Of a stretch of 64,000 nt of DNA, positions 1-8,882 are shown in pieces. The stretch's first letter is position 1, and every line of letters begins with the position of its first letter. The notes beneath the pieces were generated by a model that saw only the letters and a list, made by a program, of their open reading frames with translations, had not been told where the DNA came from and did no database searches. The DNA comes from Neomelitea salexigens DSM 19753 (GTDB lineage: Bacteria > Pseudomonadota > Gammaproteobacteria > Pseudomonadales > Spongiibacteraceae). A program made the position numbers and the translations under genes. Location of the stretch: positions 186,001-250,000 of the forward strand of contig NZ_AULP01000001.1 in NCBI RefSeq assembly GCF_000422345.1, read 5' to 3'.

Positions 1-104
1 GCAGCAGCCGGTGATGTAAGGGTCTGGTCATCTGCCTGTTTTACCTATACGGCGCCACCGGAGCAAGCCATGTGCCTGTGCAGGATTCACATCCCGCTAC
101 CCTG

Positions 105-824
105 CTATTCAAAATCAAAGGACTCAAAATCCTCGTCGCCAAAGCTATCCTGGAACTCGCCATCGTTAATTAAGAACTGACGACGCTGCAAATAGGCATC
201 TTTCAGAAACGTGTACTTATCACCGCTGACGAGCTCATCAGAGCCCAATAATTTTGCACGCACTTGCACAAGATCCAACGCCATCAAACCCAATTCAGCG
301 GCAAGGGGTTCAACCTCACTGGTTGGCGAGGCATAGCGATCGACAAAGCGACTGCTACCATCGCGAATCGTACTTGGACCAAGTAAGGGCAGCATTAGAA
401 AGGGGCCGGACTCTACTCCCCAAACAGCCAGAGTTTGCCCAAAATCTTCTGACTCGCGCGGCAGCCCCAGATGGGTCGCGACATCAAAAAAGCCCAACAC
501 GCCCACCGTGGTGTTAATCAGAAAGCGCCCAGCATCGACGATGGCGTCTTTGCCCTCGCCCTGAAGGACATCATTGAAGAAGTTCTTTACTTCACCGAGG
601 TTGTCAAAAACATTGCCGATACCCTGGTCAATGAATCTCGGCGTCACATCTTTGTAAGCCTTGGCAACCGGTTTGGCAACGTAGCGATCCGCCCCCTCGT
701 TAAAGGCGAAAATATGGCGGTTGAGGCCTTCCCAAGGGTCGCGGGGATCATTGCCATATTCTGCGGCGAGAGACAGCGGCGCGAACAGACAAATCACCGT
801 GGTGAGCAGCCTATGCAGCAACAT
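105..824 (-). CDS. mlaA: MlaA/VacJ family outer-membrane lipid transport protein
   Basis: A 239-residue MlaA homologue. The family forms the outer-membrane part of the Mla pathway, which removes misplaced phospholipids from the outer leaflet and passes them to MlaC. The family core is plain: DPWEGLNRHIFAFNE near the N terminus, then FLINTTVGVLGFFDVATHLG and GPSTIRDG. I chose the ATG at 824 because it begins a hydrophobic signal peptide (MLLHRLLTTV...LSLAA) and has an AGGGA about 11 bases upstream; the frame stays open to 974 but that extension is not signal-like. Oddly there is no convincing lipobox: the leader ends in LAAE rather than the L-x-G/A-C of most MlaA proteins, so signal peptidase I cleavage is more likely than lipidation. 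The tail is acidic and Phe-rich (DSFGDEDFESFDFE). It lies downstream of the DUF2063 gene on the same strand, 67 bases away; no other mla genes are present. Confidence 0.9.
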   Translation of the reverse strand: MLLHRLLTTVICLFAPLSLAAEYGNDPRDPWEGLNRHIFAFNEGADRYVAKPVAKAYKDVTPRFIDQGIGNVFDNLGEVKNFFNDVLQGEGKDAIVDAGRFLINTTVGVLGFFDVATHLGLPRESEDFGQTLAVWGVESGPFLMLPLLGPSTIRDGSSRFVDRYASPTSEVEPLAAELGLMALDLVQVRAKLLGSDELVSGDKYTFLKDAYLQRRQFLINDGEFQDSFGDEDFESFDFE

Positions 825-891
825 GCGAATAGTATTCCCTAACGTTGTATTGCGCCCACTATACCTAAAGCCCACATTAATACCAGCGATG

Positions 892-1647
892 TTATTCGCC
901 AGTGAACGAAGGCTCTGCAAGGCAGAGAATATCCGCCTCAAGCAGCTGCTGTAGCAGGCTCTCAGCGAAGTCAACGAGGCGGTCTTCCTCCGTCGACAAT
1001 TCCGCAGCCAAGCTAGCTAAACACGCTCGGGGAGGCGCTCCTCCCTCTAGCAACGCTAACAAGCGAGCGGTGACCGCATTAATTTCCATAAAGCGCACCG
1101 CGTCGCTACGGTCCCGGTACACCACCAAATACGTCATGTCCCCCGACGGATGGGGAGGTTGATAGGCCTTCGAAATACGGTGGACCGGGTATGGGTAACT
1201 CAAGCTCCAGGCGAGGGGCGATTTCCGCAAACAGGTATCGACCAAGGGCGCGGACGCAGACAGCTTAGCCGGCAGCGTGGCAGTGTCTGTATCGAGGGCG
1301 AGCTCCACCCACTCATAGTGCGCCAGAGCCCGTAAAAATGGCGGATCATCCGGGTGGTCGCGCGCACTGCTAAGGTAGTGAAGAAACTCCTCGGCAATTT
1401 GCAAAAAATACGGGCTCTGACAGTGATGGACTTTCATAAAGTCCCGCACCATGGCGTGCCACTGATCATCGGGAAAAATACTGCGACAAACCGGAAAGCC
1501 ACCGCTGATGAAGCCCTCTATGTTCTTGTAGAACAAGTCTCGATACACGGCCAGGCGTCGAGGCTCGATCCCCGATGGCGGTGGACAAGACTCCGGATCG
1601 CGCAAATAGGCGGTGAAGGCCTGCTGCTGTTGCTGAAAGGGACCCAT
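892..1647 (-). CDS. bufC: HvfC/BufC-type DUF2063 protein, partner of the MNIO enzyme
   Basis: A 251-residue protein with the DUF2063 N-terminal domain, seen in LAVYRDLFYKNIEGFISGGFPVCRSIF and the following helical region, and a less conserved C-terminal half ending in DFAESLLQQLLEADIL. DUF2063 proteins are the usual partners of DUF692 enzymes and are thought to help recognise the precursor peptide that the enzyme modifies. The start is an ATG that overlaps the stop of the upstream DUF692 gene (TAATG), with purine-rich AGGGGAGGTAGGG just before it, so the two are translationally coupled. The family assignment rests on sequence pattern and gene pairing. What this pair modifies is unknown, because no precursor gene lies beside it. 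Confidence 0.82.
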   Translation of the reverse strand: MGPFQQQQQAFTAYLRDPESCPPPSGIEPRRLAVYRDLFYKNIEGFISGGFPVCRSIFPDDQWHAMVRDFMKVHHCQSPYFLQIAEEFLHYLSSARDHPDDPPFLRALAHYEWVELALDTDTATLPAKLSASAPLVDTCLRKSPLAWSLSYPYPVHRISKAYQPPHPSGDMTYLVVYRDRSDAVRFMEINAVTARLLALLEGGAPPRACLASLAAELSTEEDRLVDFAESLLQQLLEADILCLAEPSFTGE

Positions 1648-2513
1648 TACTGCCCTACCTCCCCTGTCGCCTGCACATCGCGAATTCGCGATACCTCATC
1701 GAGCAACTCGGCCATTGGTGGAAAGTTAAAATCTCGCTCCAACAATGTCGGCAAAGACCCGCAATGCCCATAGCACTCGCCAAGCAGCTGCCACACGGAC
1801 TCGATAACGGGCGCACCGTGCGTATCCACTTTGAGGTCATCAGCCTCGTCAAAATGACCGGCGATGTGCATATAAGCGGCGCGCTCCAGCGGTAGCTCGC
1901 GCAGGAATTGCCGGGCATCGTAGCCGTGGTTCACACTGTTAACGTAAACATTGTTCACATCCAGCAATAGGCCACAATCGGCCTCTTCGAGCACGCCAGT
2001 GATGAACTGCGATTCGCTCATCTGGCTGTCAAGCGCGGCGTAGTAGGAGGCATTTTCCAGTAAAATTTTCCGGCCGAGACGCCGCTGCACCTCAATTACG
2101 CGCTCAGCGACATGCGTAACCGCATCCTCGGTAAAGGGGATCGGCATCAGGTCGTAGAGGTGGCCGCTATCGCCGCAGTAGGTAAGGTGCTCGCTGTAAA
2201 GGCGACAATCAAAGCGGTCGATGAATGCCGCGATATCGTCGATCAGCGCGTAGTCGAGCGGCGTAAAACCACCGATGTTTAAGCTCAGGCCATGCAAAGT
2301 GACCGGGAATTTTTCGGCCAGCGCTTCAAATGCCTTGCCAAACCGTCCGCCGAGGTCAATCCAGTTTTCGGGGGCAACCTCTAAGAAGTCGATATCGCCG
2401 GGCTGCAACTCGCTGAAGGCATCGAGCATGCCGCGCCGCAAGCCCAGCCCCACGGCATCTGCCGCTAAGCCCGGTTGGATTGCTGACAGTTGCTGAACGT
2501 GATGTTGCGGCAA
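1647..2513 (-). CDS. bufB: DUF692 (MNIO) iron-dependent peptide-modifying enzyme, BufB/HvfB type
   Basis: A 288-residue DUF692 (UPF0276) protein. The family are multinuclear non-haem iron oxidases with a TIM-barrel fold that modify cysteines in ribosomal peptides, as in methanobactin (MbnB), TglH and bufferin systems. The likely metal ligands are visible: His74 (VTLHGLSLN), His109 ([10 protein letters not shown]), Glu153 (LLENASYY), Asp185 ([11 protein letters not shown]), His216 and His220 (MHIAGH), Asp230/His232 (DTHG) and Glu259 (LLERD). The start is a TTG preceded by AGGAGAGGG a few bases upstream; there is no better in-frame start before hrpA ends 46 bases away. A small DUF2282-type precursor (BufA/HvfA) usually precedes this gene; none fits in the gap or downstream of bufC. 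The pair may act on a peptide encoded elsewhere. Confidence 0.85.
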   Translation of the reverse strand: MPQHHVQQLSAIQPGLAADAVGLGLRRGMLDAFSELQPGDIDFLEVAPENWIDLGGRFGKAFEALAEKFPVTLHGLSLNIGGFTPLDYALIDDIAAFIDRFDCRLYSEHLTYCGDSGHLYDLMPIPFTEDAVTHVAERVIEVQRRLGRKILLENASYYAALDSQMSESQFITGVLEEADCGLLLDVNNVYVNSVNHGYDARQFLRELPLERAAYMHIAGHFDEADDLKVDTHGAPVIESVWQLLGECYGHCGSLPTLLERDFNFPPMAELLDEVSRIRDVQATGEVGQ

Positions 2514-2558
2514 GGCCCTCTCCTCTTCGCCCGTTATTGTTGAGCTAGGACGTATGAC

Positions 2559-5500
2559 TCAGCGAATTGTTACATCGCTCTTTAACGCTTGCCAAAGCTG
2601 CTTAAGGCGTTTCTCCGATACGGTTTGCGCCGTGCCCAAGCGCTGAGCGAACAACGACACCCGAAATTCTTCTAACAGCCAGCGGTACTCTCTGAGCTTT
2701 TCTGATTTTTGCCACAACGTAGGATCGCGAGCCAGTACGTTTTCCAGCTGCTCCTGCAGCGGCTCAATGGCCAGTGTCGACTGGCGATCCCGCTGATAGT
2801 GGCCGTCGAGTTTACTGATCCGCTCCTCTACCGCAGCAAGGTATCTCGGGTAGTGGCCAAGTGCCTCGGCAGACACCTGAAAAATAAAGTCATCGACAAA
2901 TAAGCCGTCTAACTGGCGTTGAATATCATTGATACTGTGTATCCAGCTCAGGCTGTTTAGCTTTTTCAGCTGCTTTCGGATTCTCGCCTGCGACGCAAGA
3001 ATATCGCCCAACAACTCAGCAACCTCTTCGGCGCAAGGCACAAATTCCGCGCGACCCAACTCCCAAAGGGCATCGAAGGTCTGTTGATCGCGCGGCAGAT
3101 TATCCGTAGTAACTGCAAAAGCTCGACGCGCTGCCACCAATAGACAGGCCTCTATCCACGCTTTACGCTGTTGTCCGCAGGCCGCGAACTGTAGCTGTTG
3201 GGCATTCCCCTTAAACAACTTGGCGCGCAGACTCTTGCACTGGGCGGGTAAACGCAGAAGTAACAGCCGCATACAGCCGCGCAGGGACTTGTTCAGCGCC
3301 TCCTCCAGCGTTTCGGCCAAACTGAGCTCCACATCCTGCCCCAAATCCGCCAAGCAGGGGAAAGCCGTCAAAGTCGCGCCCGCCTGTTTAAAACGATGTT
3401 CGACGGGCAGTTCGCCAAACTCCCATTGTTGATAGCGGCGCACCTCAAAACCGCCCTGACTCTCTTCGGCGATACTCTTTTGCACCTCTGAAGCGAGCTG
3501 CGCCCTCAATGCAACAATATCCCGCCCCGACGCCAGCCGCTTGCCGCCGTCGTCGAGTACCACCACATTCATTTTGTAGTAGTCGTCTATGGTCGCCGAT
3601 GACCATGCCGCTAAATCAATATTGGCGTCGCTAAGCTGCTCCAGCCGGGCAGCTAATGCCGGCAGTAGAGGCTCGTCACTCGGCGTTAGCCGGGCCAATG
3701 CCCGATCTACGTAGTCAGGAACCGGCACCAATTGCTTGCGCTGGGCCTTTGGCAACGCCTTAACCAGAGCGATACATTTTTCTCGCAATAACCCTGGCAC
3801 AAGCCATTCGAAGCGCCCCTCCGGCAGCTTGTGCAACAATACTAGCGGAACGGAAACACTGACGCCGTCATCGCGATGCCCCGGCTCAAAGTGGTAAGAC
3901 AAGGCCAGCTGTTTACCCCCACAACTCAACTGGGTGGGAAATTGCGCCTCGTCAACGCCACCCTCGCTGCGCATCATCTGCGAGCGAGCCATCTTAAGAG
4001 TGGCATCCGCAGAGGATTTTTTCAGCCAGGACTCCAGTTGCCTAGCGGTCGTTATGCCCTCGGGCAGGCGCTCATCATAGAACGCATAGATCTCCTCATC
4101 TGAGATCAAAATATCACGCCGGCGCGCCTTGTCTTCCAAGTCGAGTATCTCGCGACGCAAGGCCTGGTTGTGGGCAAAAAATGCCGCCGCACCTCGGTAA
4201 CGCCCCTCAACCAAGCCCTGGCGTATAAATATCTCCCTAGCCAGCTTGGCATCAATGGGGCCAAAGTGAACACGGTGACGGTCGCGCAGGGTCAGGCCAT
4301 AAAGCAAGGTTTGTTCATAGGCCATCACCCGCCCGCTACGAGCGTGAAAATGCGGTTCAGCGTAATGGCGCTTTAACAAACTGTCGTTGATGCCAAACAC
4401 CCACTCCGGCTCGATCTTCGCCACACAGCGAGCAAAGAGCTGACTGGTCTCTGCCAGTTCGGCGGCAACAATCCACTTCGGCGTTTTCTTTCGCAGCGAC
4501 GAACCCGGAAAAATCATCAGCTTACGATTGCGCGCGCCGAGGTATTCCCTGCCCTCGTCGTGGTTGGCAATTTGACTGAGAAAGCCCGGCAATAGCGCCC
4601 GATGAATGCTTTGGTAATCGGCCGGCTGCTTATTTTGCTCGAGCTTTAACTGCCGGCACATCAGCAGAAGCTGGTGGTGTACCTCCCGCCATTCACGCAT
4701 GCGAGCCCAGCTGAGAAACTCCTTCTTACACAGTTTGCGCCATTGATTCGCACTCAGTAGCTGGCGCTGTTCCTCCGCGTAGTCCCACAGCGCCACAAAG
4801 GCGAGGAAGTCCGACCCCTCCTGCCAAAAGCGCCGATGCTTTTCGTCCGCCGCCTGCTGTTTATCCGCCGGGCGGTCGCGTGGGTCCTGAATACTCAAGG
4901 CACTGGCAATCACCAGTATTTCACGCAGGCACTGCTGTTCTGCCCCGGCGATAATCAGCCGAGCTATACGCGGATCTACCGGAAAACGCGCCAGCATCTT
5001 GCCCTGCGCCGTCATCCGCTCCCCGTCGACGGCCCCAAGTTCCCTCAGCAAGGCGAAGCCATCGCGAATTAAGCGGTTATCCGGCGCGTCGACAAAGGGA
5101 AACTTACGGATATCACCCAGACCCAACTGCAACATCTGGAGGATAACGGCCGCCAGGTTAGTACGTTGAATCTCCGGCTCGGTAAACAGCGGGCGGCGCT
5201 CAAAGTCTTCCTTGCTGTACAGGCGATAAGCGATGCCTTCTGCCACGCGCCCGCAGCGGCCCGCGCGCTGATTTGCACTGGCTTGAGACACTGGTTCAAT
5301 CGGCAGGCGTTGTACCTTACTGCGAACGCTGTAGCGACTCACGCGCGCCGTACCTGCGTCGATCACATAGCGAATGCCTGGCACCGTCAGCGAGGTTTCT
5401 GCCACGTTTGTCGCCAATACCACGCGCCAGCCACGCCGCCCTTTAAGGTCGAAAATGCGCTGTTGTTCCGCCGCGCTCAGCCGCGCATACAGCGGCAACA

Positions 5501-6455
5501 CCTCCGCACCCGGCAGTTGCGCTTGACGCAATTGTTTGGCGACGTCCCGTATCTCCCGTTCGCCACTCAAAAAAACCAGAGTATCGCCATGGCGATGCGC
5601 GCCCTCGGCGATCATCTCCCGCAATACCTGTTCTACCCCTTCTCCCAGGTCTTGCTCTGCGCTGATCTCTTCCAGAGGACGATAGCGAAATTCAACCGGG
5701 TAGCTGCGACCTGACACCTCGACGACCGGGGCATTGTCGAAATGGCGAGAAAAGCGCTCTACATCGATGGTTGCGGAGGTAATAATCAGTTTGAGTTCTG
5801 GACGCTTGGGCAACAGCGTTTTCAGGTAACCCAGCAAAAAATCGATATTGAGGCTGCGTTCATGGGCCTCGTCGATGATGATCGTGTCGTAATCATTCAA
5901 ATAACGGTCATTGGCAATTGCAGCGAGCAGGATCCCGTCAGTCATCAACTTTATGTAGGTATTCGGGGTGCTTTGCTCCTGAAAACGCACCTGATAACCC
6001 ACGGCATCACCCAATGGCGTATTCAATTCCTCTGCAATTCGCTGTGCCACCGTACGCGCCGCAAGACGACGAGGCTGGGTGTGGGCGATCTGTCCATTGA
6101 CCCCGCGCCCCATTTCCAGACACAACTTCGGCAGCTGCGTGGTTTTACCCGAGCCCGTCTCGCCGGCAATCACCACAACCTGGTGTTTATCGATTGCTGC
6201 TCGAATATCGTCAATGCGCTGACTGACCGGCAATGCCTCGGGGAAGCTCACCGCCGGTACGGCGCGCTGCCGGGAAAGCAGCCGCTCAGCAGAGGCGTTG
6301 ATACTCTCGGCAAGTTTGACATAGGCGTCGCCGACAGCTTGCCCTTCTCGCTCGCGTCGCTGAAGTTGCTGCAAACGACGTCGCAATCGATAGTGATCGG
6401 GGCGGTAGCTGTCGCCGAGTTTGTCAGCGAGGAGATTCCAATTATGGCCGGACAT
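2559..6455 (-). CDS. hrpA: ATP-dependent RNA helicase HrpA (DEAH box)
   Basis: A 1298-residue DEAH-box helicase, essentially the same length as E. coli HrpA (about 1300), which rescues stalled or collided ribosomes and unwinds RNA in the cytoplasm. Visible motifs: Walker A GETGSGKTTQ at residues 98-107, the DEAH box at 195-198 (IIIDEAHERSLNIDFLLGYL), SATID shortly after, and QRAGRCGR in the second RecA-like domain. The helicase-associated and OB-fold regions follow, and the long C-terminal part (about residue 700 on) corresponds to the HrpA-specific DUF3418 region. The ATG at 6455 gives the expected N terminus; its ribosome site is weak. The gene is followed by the DUF692 pair on the same strand, probably by chance rather than function. 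Confidence 0.96.
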   Translation of the reverse strand: MSGHNWNLLADKLGDSYRPDHYRLRRRLQQLQRREREGQAVGDAYVKLAESINASAERLLSRQRAVPAVSFPEALPVSQRIDDIRAAIDKHQVVVIAGETGSGKTTQLPKLCLEMGRGVNGQIAHTQPRRLAARTVAQRIAEELNTPLGDAVGYQVRFQEQSTPNTYIKLMTDGILLAAIANDRYLNDYDTIIIDEAHERSLNIDFLLGYLKTLLPKRPELKLIITSATIDVERFSRHFDNAPVVEVSGRSYPVEFRYRPLEEISAEQDLGEGVEQVLREMIAEGAHRHGDTLVFLSGEREIRDVAKQLRQAQLPGAEVLPLYARLSAAEQQRIFDLKGRRGWRVVLATNVAETSLTVPGIRYVIDAGTARVSRYSVRSKVQRLPIEPVSQASANQRAGRCGRVAEGIAYRLYSKEDFERRPLFTEPEIQRTNLAAVILQMLQLGLGDIRKFPFVDAPDNRLIRDGFALLRELGAVDGERMTAQGKMLARFPVDPRIARLIIAGAEQQCLREILVIASALSIQDPRDRPADKQQAADEKHRRFWQEGSDFLAFVALWDYAEEQRQLLSANQWRKLCKKEFLSWARMREWREVHHQLLLMCRQLKLEQNKQPADYQSIHRALLPGFLSQIANHDEGREYLGARNRKLMIFPGSSLRKKTPKWIVAAELAETSQLFARCVAKIEPEWVFGINDSLLKRHYAEPHFHARSGRVMAYEQTLLYGLTLRDRHRVHFGPIDAKLAREIFIRQGLVEGRYRGAAAFFAHNQALRREILDLEDKARRRDILISDEEIYAFYDERLPEGITTARQLESWLKKSSADATLKMARSQMMRSEGGVDEAQFPTQLSCGGKQLALSYHFEPGHRDDGVSVSVPLVLLHKLPEGRFEWLVPGLLREKCIALVKALPKAQRKQLVPVPDYVDRALARLTPSDEPLLPALAARLEQLSDANIDLAAWSSATIDDYYKMNVVVLDDGGKRLASGRDIVALRAQLASEVQKSIAEESQGGFEVRRYQQWEFGELPVEHRFKQAGATLTAFPCLADLGQDVELSLAETLEEALNKSLRGCMRLLLLRLPAQCKSLRAKLFKGNAQQLQFAACGQQRKAWIEACLLVAARRAFAVTTDNLPRDQQTFDALWELGRAEFVPCAEEVAELLGDILASQARIRKQLKKLNSLSWIHSINDIQRQLDGLFVDDFIFQVSAEALGHYPRYLAAVEERISKLDGHYQRDRQSTLAIEPLQEQLENVLARDPTLWQKSEKLREYRWLLEEFRVSLFAQRLGTAQTVSEKRLKQLWQALKSDVTIR

Positions 6456-6474
6456 GAGCGCTAGACTAGGACCT

Positions 6475-6506
6475 TAAAATAAAAAGGGCGCCACATGGGC
6501 GCCCTT
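6475..6506 (-). terminator. Rho-independent terminator of fadD
   Basis: A perfect 9-base-pair stem, AAGGGCGCC (6484-6492) with GGCGCCCTT (6498-6506) and a 5-base loop, lies 19 bases past the fadD stop. Read on the minus strand the stem is followed by TTTTTATTTT, a good U-tract. It should separate fadD from hrpA transcription. Confidence 0.9.
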
Positions 6507-6525
6507 GCGTTTTCCAGCGTAAAAA

Positions 6526-8226
6526 TCAGCTGGCGCGCTTGGCAAGCTCTTCGTCTCGCAGGGTGCGGCGAAGTACTTTACCAACGTTCGTTTTGGGCAG
6601 TTCGTCACGAACTTCGATATAGCGCGGCATTTTATAGCCGGTGAGACGCTCGCGCAAAAAGTCCTTCAACTCTTTCTCGTCAAGCTCGCCCTGCTTGGGA
6701 GCAACGAAAATCTTAACGGCTTCACCGGATTTTTCATCAGGCACGCCAATCGCCGCACACTCAGCAATATTTGGATGCGAGCTAAGCACATCCTCGATTT
6801 CGTTGGGGTAAACGTTGAAACCGGACACCAAGATCATGTCTTTCTTGCGATCGACAATTTTCAGGTAGCCATCTTCCTTCACCACCGCGACATCGCCAGT
6901 CAGCAGCCAACCATCTTTAATGGTCTTCTCAGTTTCGTCCGGGCGCTGCCAGTAACCCATCATGACTTGCGGGCCGCGCACGCAAAGTTCGCCGCGCTCG
7001 CCGATACCCACATCGTTGCCGTCGTCATCAACCAGGCGCACTTCGGTACCCGGCAGCGGCAAACCGATGGTGCCGATTTGGTTGGCGCCACCTGGATTGA
7101 TCGATACCACTGGCGAGGTCTCGGTCAAACCGTAACCCTCGTAGATCTCCGCACCAGTCATTTCCTTCCACGTTTTCGCGGCGCCGGCAGTCAGCGCCAT
7201 ACCACCAGACAGCGTGACCTTGAGTCCGGAGAAGTCCAAGCTGGCAAATTCAGGGTGTTTACAAAGTTGAACAAACAGCGTGTTGATACCGCTCATTCCC
7301 GTCCATTTCCAGCGCTTCATCTCTTTGATGACGCTGTCCAGCTCACGCGGATTGGGAATCAAAACCGAGTGGTTACCCTGCATCATGACAACAAAGGTCA
7401 GCATGAAGGAATAGATGTGGTAAAGCGGCAGCGGTGCAATAAAGGTTTCGCCACCACTCACCAAGCCATAGCTGGAGAAGTTCTCCCGGCTCTGCAATAC
7501 GTTAGCCATCAGGTTTCTGTGGCTAATCATTGCGCCTTTAGACACCCCAGTGGTACCACCGGTGTACTGCAGCAGTGCCAATGCTTCCAGGTCGGGCGCG
7601 GCCTTTTGATATTGCTTGCTACTGCCTTTGGCCAGGGCTTTACGGAAGCTGATGGAATTCTTAAATTTAACGGAGGGGACTTCTTTGCGTACATACTTAA
7701 GTACGCTGTTAATCAATGTCCGCTTCACTGGCGGATGAAGGTCGGCCACTTCAGTAACGATAACCGTACCCACGCCGGTATCACCGACTACTGCGGCCGC
7801 CGTTTCGGCAATGTTTGCCAATACAACGATGGCCTTTGCACCGGAGTCGTTCAATTGGTGCTTGAGTTCGCGCTCGCTGTATAGGGGGTTGGTATTCACA
7901 ACGATCATGCCGGCACGCAGCGCACCGAACAGTACAACCGGATACTGCAAAATATTAGGCATTTGAATCGCAATGCGATCACCGGCTTGCAAACCGCTGT
8001 GCTCTTGCAGGTAACAGGCAAACTGCGCAGACAAGCGATCCAGATCTGCGTAGCTTAATGTGTGCCCCAAGCAGCTGACAGCCGGGTTCGCCGCGTATTG
8101 ATTGACGCAATGGTCAAACATACCGACCAAATTTGGGAACTCTTGTAGATCGACGTCATTGGATAGGCCAATGCGTGATCTCGCCGCGTTAATCGTTTCT
8201 GCAATTTGCTGTTGCTGCTCAGACAA
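6526..8226 (-). CDS. fadD: Long-chain-fatty-acid--CoA ligase
   Basis: A 566-residue acyl-CoA synthetase of the ANL adenylating superfamily, close to E. coli FadD in length. It activates fatty acids with ATP and CoA for beta-oxidation or lipid recycling, at the inner membrane. The AMP-binding motif YTGGTTGVSKG is at residues 221-231, GYGLTET at 364-370, and the C-terminal hinge and lysine region reads GWLLTGDVAVVKEDGYLKIVDRKKDMILVSG then NVYPNEIE. Translation appears to start at TTG (8226) with AGGGGG about 6 bases upstream; no ATG nearby fits the family N terminus. The upstream gap holds a short inverted repeat, TGCCA-GT-TGGCA (8270-8281), which might be an operator but is too short to claim as one. 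Confidence 0.95.
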   Translation of the reverse strand: MSEQQQQIAETINAARSRIGLSNDVDLQEFPNLVGMFDHCVNQYAANPAVSCLGHTLSYADLDRLSAQFACYLQEHSGLQAGDRIAIQMPNILQYPVVLFGALRAGMIVVNTNPLYSERELKHQLNDSGAKAIVVLANIAETAAAVVGDTGVGTVIVTEVADLHPPVKRTLINSVLKYVRKEVPSVKFKNSISFRKALAKGSSKQYQKAAPDLEALALLQYTGGTTGVSKGAMISHRNLMANVLQSRENFSSYGLVSGGETFIAPLPLYHIYSFMLTFVVMMQGNHSVLIPNPRELDSVIKEMKRWKWTGMSGINTLFVQLCKHPEFASLDFSGLKVTLSGGMALTAGAAKTWKEMTGAEIYEGYGLTETSPVVSINPGGANQIGTIGLPLPGTEVRLVDDDGNDVGIGERGELCVRGPQVMMGYWQRPDETEKTIKDGWLLTGDVAVVKEDGYLKIVDRKKDMILVSGFNVYPNEIEDVLSSHPNIAECAAIGVPDEKSGEAVKIFVAPKQGELDEKELKDFLRERLTGYKMPRYIEVRDELPKTNVGKVLRRTLRDEELAKRAS

Positions 8227-8318
8227 GGTCGCCCCCTAGCTATATTTTTGTTATCGACGTGCCTCCCCATGCCAGTTGGCACAAGGGCTCGGACGCCTAT
8301 TCAAGTGAATTTGGCAAG

Positions 8319-8813
8319 CTAACCAGATTTGTGTTCACTGTCAACACCAGTTGTCTCGCCAGCCGTAAACTGATCCGGGTCCACAAACATCAGACGAAAG
8401 CGCAAATTTCCCGCTTGCCGTTGGTCTACACCTAGTACCAGCGCATTCATCTGCCCCTTTGTTTCACTGATGACAGGCACAAAAATAACATGTTCCTGCC
8501 CCTCTTCATCACTCATCACCCTGGGTGCATTGCCTGTTTTTAAAAAGCGGGCGTAGCTATCCACCAGCATGATCAACTGATTGCGAAATGCACTAAAGTT
8601 TAACTGTCCGCGGAACTCATCATAGTTCATATCAAGACTAACGCGCAGAACCGATCCGTCTTCAAGTTTCACATCGTTCAGCAATACCGCCTTACCTGCC
8701 TCCAAGGCACGGAAAAAACGCTTTCCGTCGCTGCGCTGCCCATCAATGATGCACTGTTTAATCAGCGAAGATGCCAATAACATCAGAGCGGGGGTCTCAA
8801 TATTTACATTCAT
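8319..8813 (-). CDS. Conserved-looking protein of unknown function
   Basis: I do not recognise this 164-residue protein. It has no signal peptide, membrane segment or obvious catalytic motif and looks like a soluble cytoplasmic alpha/beta protein: a helical start (ALMLLASSLIKQCIIDGQ), then alternating strands such as KAVLLNDVKLEDGSVLRVSLDMNYDEF and LIMLVDSYARFLKTG, and a disordered Gly/Ser/Glu tail. The ATG at 8813 was preferred over 8852 because CCAGGA lies 9 bases upstream of it. It sits alone between the peptide importer operon and fadD, 92 bases upstream of the latter, all on the minus strand. The strand-rich layout is loosely reminiscent of small ligand-binding domains, but I can support no function. 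Confidence 0.75.
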   Translation of the reverse strand: MNVNIETPALMLLASSLIKQCIIDGQRSDGKRFFRALEAGKAVLLNDVKLEDGSVLRVSLDMNYDEFRGQLNFSAFRNQLIMLVDSYARFLKTGNAPRVMSDEEGQEHVIFVPVISETKGQMNALVLGVDQRQAGNLRFRLMFVDPDQFTAGETTGVDSEHKSG

Positions 8814-8882
8814 TGTTGTTATTCCTGGTACGTCATATTCTGGCGACAGCATGCTAATGCAAGACTCTCCTTCACACCAGCC

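Noticed and set aside
1-104. A terminator or gene end at the left edge
   Set aside because: No stem with a T-run and no reading frame is evident in these 104 bases.
5166-6464. Long open frames opposite hrpA (182 and 240 residues)
   Set aside because: Antisense shadows of the hrpA codons; composition follows that gene.
6775-7884. A 369-residue open frame opposite fadD
   Set aside because: It is a mirror of the fadD coding strand, with no domain, no ribosome site and no leader.
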